From: CAZBWS01 sp964495705
GTDB taxonomy: Bacteria > Pseudomonadota > Gammaproteobacteria > HTCC5015
Assembly (NCBI GenBank): GCA_964495705.1
Contig: CAZBWS010000024.1
Coordinates: forward strand, 1-27,540
Direction of reading: 5' to 3'
DNA: 27,540 nucleotides
Part shown: in pieces, positions 15,909 through 23,045 of the stretch
Layout: every line of letters begins with the position of its first letter
Numbering within the stretch: the stretch's first letter is position 1
Program-made: the position numbers and the translations under genes
The notes under the pieces: generated by a model
The model's database searches: none
What the model was told of the DNA's origin: nothing
The model's input: only the letters and a program-made list of their open reading frames with translations

Positions 15909-16963
15909 ATGACTGACTCACAAGAGCTGCAAGATATTCGTCAAAAAATTGATGAAGTTGACCGCACTATTCAAAAGCTGATTAATGAGCGCGCTAGCTG
16001 TGCTATGCGTGTCGCAGAAATTAAGCGTGATATAGAAGGTTCGAGTCAGTTTTATCGCCCTGAGCGCGAAGCCCAGGTGCTACGCATGGTTTCTGAACGC
16101 AACGAAGGCCCCTTACCGGGGGAAGAAGTTGCGCGTCTGTTTCGTGAAATCATGTCAGCCTGTTTGGCGCTTGAAGAACCCATGAATATTGCTTATCTGG
16201 GGCCTGAGGGAACATTCACTCAAGCCGCAGCACTGAAGCATTTTGGCCACTCGGTGAGTACCACGCCGAAGACGGCCATTGACGAAATTTTCCGTGAAGT
16301 AGAATCGGGCAGCGCCAACTATGGCGTGGTACCGATTGAAAACTCCACAGAAGGTGTCGTCACCCACACTTTGGATACGTTTATCAATTCACCACTGCGC
16401 ATTTGCGGCGAAGTGGATATGCGTATTCATCACAATTTATTAAGCAATGCGGATCAGCTAGAAAACATCAAAACGGTGTATGCCCATCCGCAGGCTTTAG
16501 CACAATGTCGAGAATGGCTAGACGAAAATCTAGCCCATGCGGCTCGTGAAGGTGTTAGCAGTAATGCAGAAGCAGCGCGTATGGTCGCAGAAGGCGAGGA
16601 TGGCGCTGCAATTGCCAGCTCCGCCGCTGCAGAGTTATACCAATTAAAAATTGTTGTCTCTAGCATCGAAGACGAGCCAGACAATACTACCCGCTTCCTG
16701 ATTATTGGACGCAAACCCGTGCCAGCATCAGGTAAAGACAAAACATCGGTGATGGTGTCGGCGAAGAATAAATCGGGGGCCTTGGTGTCCTTGTTACAGC
16801 CGATATCAGAGCAAGGCATTAGCATGACCCGCATAGAGTCGCGTCCTTCACGCCGCGGTAACTGGGAGTATATATTCTTCTTTGATATCGAAGGCCATGA
16901 AGATGATGAACCCGTGCAGAAGGCGTTGAAGTTGATTGAAGAAGAGGCGGCGGTGTTGAAGGT
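15909..16963 (+). CDS. pheA: Bifunctional chorismate mutase / prephenate dehydratase, 3' end lost in assembly gap
   Basis: 351 codons are visible before the run of N. An AroQ-type chorismate mutase domain spans residues 1-90 (RQKIDEVDRTIQKLINER). A prephenate dehydratase domain spans about 92-270 with NSTEGVV and the catalytic TRF at 261-263 (DNTTRFLIIG). An ACT domain begins near 278 with GALV at 290-293 and ESRP at 310-313, the phenylalanine-binding motifs, so feedback inhibition is expected. Members of this family are about 360 aa, so only about 10 residues are missing. AGGAAAG precedes the ATG. The protein makes phenylpyruvate for phenylalanine synthesis. Confidence 0.96.
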
Positions 16964-17063
16964 NNNNNNNNNNNNNNNNNNNNNNNNNNNNNNNNNNNNN
17001 NNNNNNNNNNNNNNNNNNNNNNNNNNNNNNNNNNNNNNNNNNNNNNNNNNNNNNNNNNNNNNN
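16964..17063. other. Assembly gap of 100 N between pheA and hisC
   Basis: Exactly 100 unknown bases, the usual placeholder for a scaffold join of unknown size. It hides the last codons of pheA, the pheA-hisC spacer and the first few codons of hisC. The reading frame happens to stay open across it, but PheA and HisC should be treated as separate proteins. Confidence 0.99.
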
Positions 17064-18185
17064 ATACACAACCTAGCCAACCCCGGCGTACAAAAGCTAA
17101 CGCCCTACGCCCCTGGCAAACCTTTAGACGAGCTAGAGCGCGAATACGGCATCACTGATGCGGTTAAGCTAGCTTCTAACGAAAACCCCCTAGGCCCTAG
17201 CCCAAAAGCACAAGCCGCCATCGCGCAAGCGATGACCGAGCTACATCGCTACCCTGACGGCAATAGTTTTGAAATCAAACAAGCTTTATCTAAGAAGCTA
17301 GGCTTGGCTGAAAATCAAATCACTCTAGGCAATGGCTCCAACGATATCCTAGAACTCATCGCCCGCACTTTTGTTATGCCAAGTGAAGAAGTGGTGTTTT
17401 CTGCACATGCCTTTGCGGTCTATCCCATTGTGACTCAGGCGGTAAATGGCGTAATGAAAATTGCACCGGCTAACGCTGCCGACCACGCCATGCCCTATGG
17501 TCACGACTTGGCGGCGATGTTGGCGCAGATTACAGATAAGACCCGTGTGATCTTTGTCGCTAACCCAAACAACCCCACGGGCACTTGGTTGGCTAAAGAT
17601 GAGCTGTATAGCTTTATCAAAAACGTGCCAGAAGAAATCATCGTCGTTGTTGACGAGGCTTATTTTGAATATGTAGAAGAGGGCGACTATCCCGATGCCA
17701 TACAATGGCTGGGTGAATTCAAAAACTTGGTCGTCACACGCACCTTTTCAAAAATCTATGGCATCCCTGCAGTGCGTATAGGCTACGGTATGTCTCACCC
17801 TGAGCTAGCCGATTTACTTAATCGTGTGCGCCAGCCCTTTAATGTCAACGCAGCCGCACAAGCTGCGGCTGTTGCTGCGCTGGGTGATGATGAGTATGTA
17901 GCCAAGTCACTAGAGACCAATAAGCAGGGTATGGCACAGTTGGTTGCTGCCTGCGATGAAATGGGCTTGGGTTATATTCCTTCGGTAGGCAATTTCATCT
18001 GTATCGATGTCGCTAGTAACGCGGGCGTTGATGCGGACGCAGTATATGAAGGCTTGCTACACGAAGGTGTAATTGTACGCCCCATAGCGAATTACCAGCT
18101 GCCGAATTACTTACGTATCACCATTGGTACGCAGCAGGAAAACCAACGCTTTATTGACGGGCTGAAAAAGGTATTGGCTAAGTAA
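17064..18185 (+). CDS. hisC: Histidinol-phosphate/aromatic aminotransferase HisC, 5' end lost in assembly gap
   Basis: 373 codons are visible, beginning IHNLANPGVQKLTPYAPGKP; comparison with Pseudomonas HisC2 (about 370 aa) suggests only a few N-terminal residues are missing. Class I/II PLP fold with KLASNENPLGPSP, the aspartate/tyrosine region VDEAYFEY, ANPNNPTG and the PLP lysine in TFSKIYG (residue 230 of the visible part). The arginine of the C-terminal NYLRITIG binds the substrate carboxylate. Sitting between pheA and tyrA, it is likely the HisC2 paralogue that transaminates aromatic precursors as well as or instead of histidinol phosphate (inference). Confidence 0.93.
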   Translation: MHNLANPGVQKLTPYAPGKPLDELEREYGITDAVKLASNENPLGPSPKAQAAIAQAMTELHRYPDGNSFEIKQALSKKLGLAENQITLGNGSNDILELIARTFVMPSEEVVFSAHAFAVYPIVTQAVNGVMKIAPANAADHAMPYGHDLAAMLAQITDKTRVIFVANPNNPTGTWLAKDELYSFIKNVPEEIIVVVDEAYFEYVEEGDYPDAIQWLGEFKNLVVTRTFSKIYGIPAVRIGYGMSHPELADLLNRVRQPFNVNAAAQAAAVAALGDDEYVAKSLETNKQGMAQLVAACDEMGLGYIPSVGNFICIDVASNAGVDADAVYEGLLHEGVIVRPIANYQLPNYLRITIGTQQENQRFIDGLKKVLAK

Positions 18186-18199
18186 TAACGTAAAAGCTC

Positions 18200-18392
18200 T
18201 GTCATACTGAGCGAAGCNNNNNNNNNNNNNNNNNNNNNNNNNNNNNNNNNNNNNNNNNNNNNNNNNNNNNNNNNNNNNNNNNNNNNNNNNNNNNNNNNNN
18301 NNNNNNNNNNNNNNNNNAGCCGAAGTATCTGGGTAACTGAGCTATCGGTGAACCGGATCTTTCGACTTCACCGTGTTGCGCTCAAGATGACA
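18200..18392. repeat. Inverted-repeat element, copy B, diverged and interrupted by an assembly gap
   Basis: The left end TGTCATACTGA (18200-18210) and right end TCAAGATGACA (18382-18392) match copy A at all but one base each. The inner arms GAAGTATCTGG and CCGGATCTTTC and the core ACTGAGCTATCGGTGAACC align with copy A. Aligning to copy A implies that only about 8 bases may be missing behind the 100 N, unless a larger or tandem structure is hidden. It fills most of the hisC-tyrA spacer (18186-18444), where nothing else is seen. Confidence 0.75.
18218..18317. other. Assembly gap of 100 N inside repeat copy B
   Basis: Exactly 100 unknown bases, falling inside an inverted-repeat element. This suggests that the repeat itself broke the assembly. 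Confidence 0.99.
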
Positions 18393-18444
18393 TTTTTATA
18401 ATTCCCTATGAACATGAATTAATAGGGCAGGGTGTGAATTTTAC

Positions 18445-19299
18445 ATGATTAACCATTTAGTAATTATCGGTGTCGGTTCCATTGGTGCATCCCTAGGCTT
18501 GGCCTTACGCCGCGAAGGCTTTGTGCAAAAAGTCACCGGTGTCGGGCGCGGTATTGAGAATTTAAAAATTGCTCAACAGCGTGGTGCGATAGATGAATAC
18601 AGCACGGATGCGGCAGCTGCAGTGGTTACTGCAGATGTGGTGTTTCTCGCCGTGCCTATGGGTACGATGCGTGCCTCACTTGAGACTATTAAAAACACCT
18701 TGCCTGCTAATGCCATTGTTACCGACGGCGGCAGTACCAAGGGTTCGGTGATCAAAGACTTTGCCGAGGTGTTTGGTTCAACGAAGCAGTTTGTACCTGG
18801 TCATCCAATAGCGGGTACAGAGAAGAGCGGGGCGGCTGCGGCGATTCACGATCTATATAACGACCGTCGTGTGCTACTCACGCCTGATGCGAATACCAAT
18901 CCTGATGCGTTAACTATTGTGCGTGAAATGTGGAAGGTTACTGGTGCGAAAGTAGAAGAGATGAGCGCCGAGCACCACGATACCGTCTTGGCAGCAACTT
19001 CTCATTTGCCGCATATGCTGGCTTTCGGTTTGGTGGACAGCTTGGCGAAGATGGATGATGTGGATGAGATATTTAAATATGCCGCAGGCGGCTTTCGTGA
19101 CTTCACGCGCATCGCATCCAGTGACCCAACCATGTGGCGAGACATCTGCGTAAATAACCGCGAAGCCTTGATGGCTTCTATGGATCGTTACCTAGATGAC
19201 ATGAAAGAAATCTATGCGGCGGTTGCTAAAGGTGATGGGGATAAGTTGCAGGAGATATTTTCTATGGCGAAGATGACGCGGGATAAATTCTGCGGCTAG
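18445..19299 (+). CDS. tyrA: Prephenate dehydrogenase
   Basis: 284 aa. The Rossmann motif is GVGSIG at residues 9-14. DGGSTKG at 94-100 and PGHPIAGTEKSG at 118-129 follow, H120 being the conserved catalytic histidine of the family. HHDTVLAATSHLPHM and GGFRDFTRIASSDPTMW are the usual C-terminal dimerisation motifs. It converts prephenate to 4-hydroxyphenylpyruvate with NAD+. In Pseudomonas this enzyme is fused to AroA; here it ends with its own stop and three genes separate it from aroA. The stop overlaps the stop of the converging SRPBCC gene in the palindrome CTAG (19296-19299). Confidence 0.96.
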   Translation: MINHLVIIGVGSIGASLGLALRREGFVQKVTGVGRGIENLKIAQQRGAIDEYSTDAAAAVVTADVVFLAVPMGTMRASLETIKNTLPANAIVTDGGSTKGSVIKDFAEVFGSTKQFVPGHPIAGTEKSGAAAAIHDLYNDRRVLLTPDANTNPDALTIVREMWKVTGAKVEEMSAEHHDTVLAATSHLPHMLAFGLVDSLAKMDDVDEIFKYAAGGFRDFTRIASSDPTMWRDICVNNREALMASMDRYLDDMKEIYAAVAKGDGDKLQEIFSMAKMTRDKFCG

Positions 19300-19730
19300 G
19301 CTGCGAGCAATTTCGCTGCCTTTTTAATCCCCCGCTTAATAATCAACTCCATCCCCGCAAGTTCTACTAAATAAAGCCCTGGCACCTTGGGGTTGAATTG
19401 CGTTGAATGGCGTAAGAAGCACTCCTTCTCATTCAATGCAAAAAATTCCATCTTGCCATGATAGTTATCAAAGGGACTGTTCTTACTGATGGTGTATTCG
19501 ATTAGCTGGTTTTCTTCAAAGCCAATAATCGTCTCTTCAAATTTTATTGCCCCTGTATCAATCTGACGTACCGATCCTAGACCGTTGATATTGTTGGAGC
19601 TGCTCGCTTTTACGCGGCTGAACTTCCCTGGCCAGAATTGCCCAAAATTAGTGTGCTCAGAAAAGAAGGCAAATGCCTGTTGTTGTGAGCAAGGCAGTAC
19701 TTTCTCGATTTTGAATTGGTGTGGTTTCAT
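19296..19730 (-). CDS. SRPBCC (START/Bet v1-like) family protein
   Basis: 144 aa from the ATG at 19730 (MKPHQFKIEKVLPCS). The frame stays open to an ATG at 19796, but that one overlaps the divergent gene's start, and the extra 22 residues do not look like family sequence. Features of the SRPBCC helix-grip fold are visible: an N-terminal beta strand, the helix QQQAFAFFSEHTNFGQFWPG, the turn NGLGSVRQID and a long C-terminal amphipathic helix (VELAGMELIIKRGIKKAAKLL). Such proteins bind small hydrophobic ligands or act as cyclases; the ligand is unknown. It is the only minus-strand gene in the right half, converging with tyrA (4-nt overlap) and divergent from the cNMP-binding gene. Confidence 0.72.
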   Translation of the reverse strand: MKPHQFKIEKVLPCSQQQAFAFFSEHTNFGQFWPGKFSRVKASSSNNINGLGSVRQIDTGAIKFEETIIGFEENQLIEYTISKNSPFDNYHGKMEFFALNEKECFLRHSTQFNPKVPGLYLVELAGMELIIKRGIKKAAKLLAA

Positions 19731-19794
19731 TTTGTATTCAGTAGTAAAGCATGCTAGAAATGTATTATAAACAATAAGCTTAAGGCAAGGTCGC

Positions 19795-20268
19795 ATGCAA
19801 ACTCCAGGTTTTTTCCATTATTCCACCGAGATGGGTGACTCTGACGAGCACCAATTGGTATTCCTACATAACTCGACTCAGGAAGAGTGGCAAAGTTTGA
19901 TGGCGATAATGCAGCTGCAGAGCTTTCAGGCAGGAGACTATATTGTGCGCCAAGGGGATATGGATGAGTGCATATTCTTTATCGCTTCTGGCAAGTTGCA
20001 AGTGTCGATCAACCTAGGCGATGACGTGCCCCATGATGTTGCTGTTTTGGGTGCAGGTGCCATATTTGGTGAGCAAGCATTCTTTGATCGCCTGCCTCGT
20101 TCAGCTACAGTGCAAGGCATCGAAGCGGGGGAGATCTACCGCTTGAGCCGTGGCTACTTTGACTCCTTGGCCGCGCGCCAACCCGAACTGGGCAATAAAA
20201 TACTGTTTGAATTTGGGCGTATACTTTCTTCACGTCTACGCCGCGCTACCAAGCAGCTTTCACAGTAG
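19795..20268 (+). CDS. Stand-alone cyclic nucleotide-binding domain protein
   Basis: 157 aa with one CRP-like cNMP-binding domain (about residues 25-140) and no C-terminal helix-turn-helix. The beta-roll motif FQAGDYIVRQGD is followed by the phosphate-binding cassette FGEQAFFDRLPRSAT at 91-105, with E93 and R102-S103 in the usual cyclic-phosphate-binding positions. The C-terminus is a basic helix (LSSRLRRATKQLSQ), too short for DNA binding of the CRP type. The ATG follows AAGG with a suitable spacing. thpR starts 2 nt after its stop, so the two are co-transcribed. It may be a cAMP- or c-di-GMP-responsive partner protein, but the target is unknown. Confidence 0.82.
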   Translation: MQTPGFFHYSTEMGDSDEHQLVFLHNSTQEEWQSLMAIMQLQSFQAGDYIVRQGDMDECIFFIASGKLQVSINLGDDVPHDVAVLGAGAIFGEQAFFDRLPRSATVQGIEAGEIYRLSRGYFDSLAARQPELGNKILFEFGRILSSRLRRATKQLSQ

Positions 20269-20270
20269 GC

Positions 20271-20852
20271 TTGAACTACTTCTTCGCTCTTCCGCTGGGC
20301 CGCCTAGCCAGGCATATCAATAAAGACTTATTAGAACCTCTGCAGAAAGTTGACGCAGAGGGGCAGCTGCGCTGGTCGCTCGAGGAAAACCTGCATATCA
20401 CCCTAGCGTATTTAGGGCCTCTTAGCGGCAGTGCAGTAACGGGTGGTGCTAGGGCGAAAGCGATGCAGGCGGCCAATTTACGTTCGCTGACGGACATTGC
20501 CGAGCAGATTAAAGCCCCTCGCTTCGAGTGTAGTGTGGAGAGCTTGGATTTTTTCCCCGATGCCAAGTCCAGAGTGCTGGCCTTGCATATAAAGCCGGGC
20601 GTCGCTTTATTGTCTTTACAGGCTAGGTTACAGCAGTCTCTGCAGGAGGCTGGCTTTGATTGTGACGACCGCCCTTATAAACCACACATTACACTGGCGC
20701 GGCTAAAGCATAGGCAGGAAATCAGTGGCTGGCAGCTGCCTGATTACTCGGCTACTTTTTTGGCGAAGTCCTTTGCTCTGTATGGCAGTGATTCCCCAGC
20801 TAGGAATGCTCGGACTAAGCTATATCAACAAATTGCTGAATTTTCCTTATAA
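20271..20852 (+). CDS. thpR: RNA 2',3'-cyclic phosphodiesterase (2H family)
   Basis: 193 aa. Both 2H-phosphoesterase motifs are present: HITL at residues 42-45 and HITL at 139-142, the two catalytic histidines. The start NYFFALPLG resembles the RxFxAL beginning of ThpR/LigT. Family members hydrolyse 2',3'-cyclic phosphate ends of RNA and can join tRNA halves with 2'-5' links in vitro. The start is TTG at 20271, 2 nt after the cNMP-protein stop; no in-frame ATG exists before residue 65, and that would remove the first motif. Translation is probably coupled to the upstream gene. Confidence 0.85.
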   Translation: MNYFFALPLGRLARHINKDLLEPLQKVDAEGQLRWSLEENLHITLAYLGPLSGSAVTGGARAKAMQAANLRSLTDIAEQIKAPRFECSVESLDFFPDAKSRVLALHIKPGVALLSLQARLQQSLQEAGFDCDDRPYKPHITLARLKHRQEISGWQLPDYSATFLAKSFALYGSDSPARNARTKLYQQIAEFSL

Positions 20853-20881
20853 GCACGGCAGTCAGCCGCACAGTAATCTGC

Positions 20882-20887
20882 TAAAAT
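20882..20887 (+). promoter_or_regulatory. Candidate -10 box (TAAAAT) for aroA
   Basis: TAAAAT followed by GC-rich CGCCC, 56 nt before the aroA ATG; the -35 candidate CAGTCA at 17-bp spacing is weak. The 90-bp spacer also has a short TAGCTA/TAGCTA hairpin near 20904-20923. Confidence 0.3.
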
Positions 20888-20942
20888 CGCCCTCTTTATA
20901 AATAGCTAGGCACGCTTAGCTACTACTGACGACGAGTTTTTA

Positions 20943-22253
20943 ATGAGTCAATTTACCCAATTTATCATTCAACCTGGTGGCAGCCTTAGTGGCTCAGTAC
21001 GTGTGCCTGGTGACAAGTCTATTTCCCACCGTTCTATTATGTTCGGCTCCTTGGCCGAGGGCGAAACCCGTGTGTCGGGCTTTCTTGAGGGGGAGGATAG
21101 CCTGAATACACTGCGTGCCTTTCGTGCCATGGGTGTGGAAATTGACGGGCCAGAGAATGGTCAGGTGACGATTCAAGGCGTGGGTATGCACGGTTTGAAA
21201 GACCCTGGTAAGCCCCTAGATGTGGGTAACTCGGGCACTTCCATGCGCTTGATGGCCGGCCTGCTGTCACCCCAGCCTTTTGCCTTGACCTTACTAGGTG
21301 ACCGCTCCTTGTCGAAGCGCCCGATGGGCCGCGTGATTGATCCATTAAGGTTGATGGGAGCAGAAATTGCATCGGAAGAGGGGGGGCGACCCCCTATGCT
21401 GATGGCGGGTGGCGCTAAGCTAAAAGGAATTCATTATGACTTGCCTATGGCCAGCGCTCAGGTTAAGTCCTGTGTGCTATTGGCTGGCTTATATGCCGAG
21501 GGGGAAACCTCGGTCACGGAACCCGCACCTACACGGGACCACACTGAGCGTATGTTGCGTGGCTTTGGCTACGAAGTAAAAACTGAAGGCAACCGTATGA
21601 GCCTGCAAGGTGGAGGCAAGTTGATTGCTGCGAGTATTGATGTACCAGCAGATATATCATCAGCGGCCTTTTTTATGGTGGCGGCAAGTATCGCTCCAGG
21701 TTCTGAATTGCTACTGGAACATGTAGGGATTAACCCTACACGCACGGGTGTGATTGATATTCTAAAATTGATGGGTGCTAACATTGCGCTGGAAAATCAA
21801 CGTGAAGTGGGTGGCGAGCCGGTAGCAGATATTCGTGTAAAGTCAGCTCAGCTGAAAGGCATCAATATCCCCGAAGCCTTAGTGCCCTTGGCCATTGATG
21901 AATTTCCCGCGCTATTTGTAGCAGCGGCCTGTGCCGAAGGCCAGACAGTACTGACTGGGGCAGAAGAGCTGCGCGTTAAAGAAAGCGACCGTATACAAGT
22001 CATGGTAGATGGCCTGCAGGCCTTGGGTGTAGACGCGGTTGGCACCGAAGATGGTGCGATCATCCAAGGTGGAGAGATCAACGGCGGCGCGGTAGAAGCT
22101 CACGATGATCACCGCATAGCCATGTCGTTCAGCCTATCCGCATTACGCGCAACAGGGCCCATCACGGTCAATAACTGTGAGAACGTCGCCACATCATTCC
22201 CTAATTTTGTTGAACTAGCGCGCGGCGCTGGTTTAAAACTGGAAGCACAATAA
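20943..22253 (+). CDS. aroA: 3-phosphoshikimate 1-carboxyvinyltransferase (EPSP synthase), class II motif set
   Basis: 436 aa. The sixth shikimate-pathway step joins shikimate-3-phosphate and phosphoenolpyruvate. All four class II motifs are present: GDKS at residues 23-26, SAQVK at 171-175, RDHTE at 198-202 and NPTR at 264-267. Catalytic residues D319-E320 (AIDEFP), KESDR at 346-350 and DDHR at 388-391 are intact. The phosphoenolpyruvate-loop glycine is kept at G98 (GNSGTSMRL), where the tolerant CP4 enzyme has alanine. It is a separate gene, not fused to tyrA. Its stop shares one base with the cmk start (TAATG). Confidence 0.97.
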   Translation: MSQFTQFIIQPGGSLSGSVRVPGDKSISHRSIMFGSLAEGETRVSGFLEGEDSLNTLRAFRAMGVEIDGPENGQVTIQGVGMHGLKDPGKPLDVGNSGTSMRLMAGLLSPQPFALTLLGDRSLSKRPMGRVIDPLRLMGAEIASEEGGRPPMLMAGGAKLKGIHYDLPMASAQVKSCVLLAGLYAEGETSVTEPAPTRDHTERMLRGFGYEVKTEGNRMSLQGGGKLIAASIDVPADISSAAFFMVAASIAPGSELLLEHVGINPTRTGVIDILKLMGANIALENQREVGGEPVADIRVKSAQLKGINIPEALVPLAIDEFPALFVAAACAEGQTVLTGAEELRVKESDRIQVMVDGLQALGVDAVGTEDGAIIQGGEINGGAVEAHDDHRIAMSFSLSALRATGPITVNNCENVATSFPNFVELARGAGLKLEAQ

Positions 22254-22948
22254 TGACCAAGATAAATACGACTCCCGTAATTACTGTTGATGGCCCGTCA
22301 GGGGCAGGCAAGGGCACTTTATGCCAATGGCTGGCCCAGCAGTTGGGCTGGCAGTTGCTCGATAGTGGAGCCCTATATCGTTTAACCGCCTTGGCGGCGA
22401 CGAAGCAAGGCGTAGATCTAGCCGATGCGGATAGCCTAGGGCAGGTCGCTAGAACTCTTGATGTAAAGTTCGACACCAGCGGCAGTGATGGCGTGAAAAC
22501 ATTACTTGCCGGTGAGGATGTGAGCCGCGAGCTGCGCACCGAAGAGACAGGGGCGATCGCCTCCACTGTAGCCGCTGTACCTCAGGTACGCGCGGCCTTA
22601 TTGGAGCGTCAGCACGGTTTCCAAACCGCACCTGGCCTGGTTGCCGATGGCCGTGATATGGGCACTGTCGTGTTTCCTGAGGCTGTAGTGAAGGTTTTCT
22701 TGACTGCAAGTGCAGCAGAGCGCGCCGATAGACGCTACAAGCAATTGAAAGAAAAGGGCTTTGATGCTAATATCGCCGCCCTTTTACGGGATATTGAAGC
22801 CCGTGATGAGAAGGATCGTACCCGCAGCGAGTCGCCACTAGTGCCAGCTGAGGATGCGATTGAACTGGACACCACTAGTATGCCGATCGAAGAGGTCTGT
22901 GAGAAAGTGATGCAGTTAGCGCTACAGCGCGGCCTGATTAAGGCGTAG
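22253..22948 (+). CDS. cmk: Cytidylate kinase
   Basis: 231 aa P-loop nucleoside monophosphate kinase that phosphorylates CMP and dCMP. The Walker A motif is GPSGAGKG at residues 14-21, followed by LLDSGALYRL and the CMP-binding motif DGRDMGTVVFPEA. The lid region is ARDEKDRTRSESPL. The ATG overlaps the aroA stop by one base, with GGAAG in the aroA end as ribosome-binding site. The aroA-cmk-rpsA order is the common gammaproteobacterial arrangement. Confidence 0.97.
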   Translation: MTKINTTPVITVDGPSGAGKGTLCQWLAQQLGWQLLDSGALYRLTALAATKQGVDLADADSLGQVARTLDVKFDTSGSDGVKTLLAGEDVSRELRTEETGAIASTVAAVPQVRAALLERQHGFQTAPGLVADGRDMGTVVFPEAVVKVFLTASAAERADRRYKQLKEKGFDANIAALLRDIEARDEKDRTRSESPLVPAEDAIELDTTSMPIEEVCEKVMQLALQRGLIKA

Positions 22949-23045
22949 TTTTTTAGTCTTTTCTACGGATAGAAGAGGCGTTTTTAATAATCTGGCAGGC
23001 CAGCGGATGAGCGGTTTGTTGCAGAGTAAATAGGTATATCCCCCC
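22949..23045 (+). promoter_or_regulatory. rpsA leader with hairpin and no canonical Shine-Dalgarno
   Basis: The 97-nt cmk-rpsA spacer contains an 8-bp hairpin, CTTTTCTA (22958-22965) with TAGAAGAG (22970-22977), one G-U pair and loop CGGA. A second small hairpin (CTGG-CAGG-CCAG, about 22990-23001) follows. No purine-rich Shine-Dalgarno lies at normal distance; the ATG at 23046 follows CCCCCC. In E. coli the rpsA start region also lacks a standard Shine-Dalgarno, is recognised as folded hairpins and mediates S1 autoregulation. The same control is inferred here. Confidence 0.5.

Noticed and set aside
15909..18185. One continuous frame joining chorismate mutase/prephenate dehydratase to HisC, as if a fusion protein
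   Set aside because: The frame passes through exactly 100 N. PheA needs only about 10 more residues and HisC only a few, so two separate genes flank a placeholder gap.
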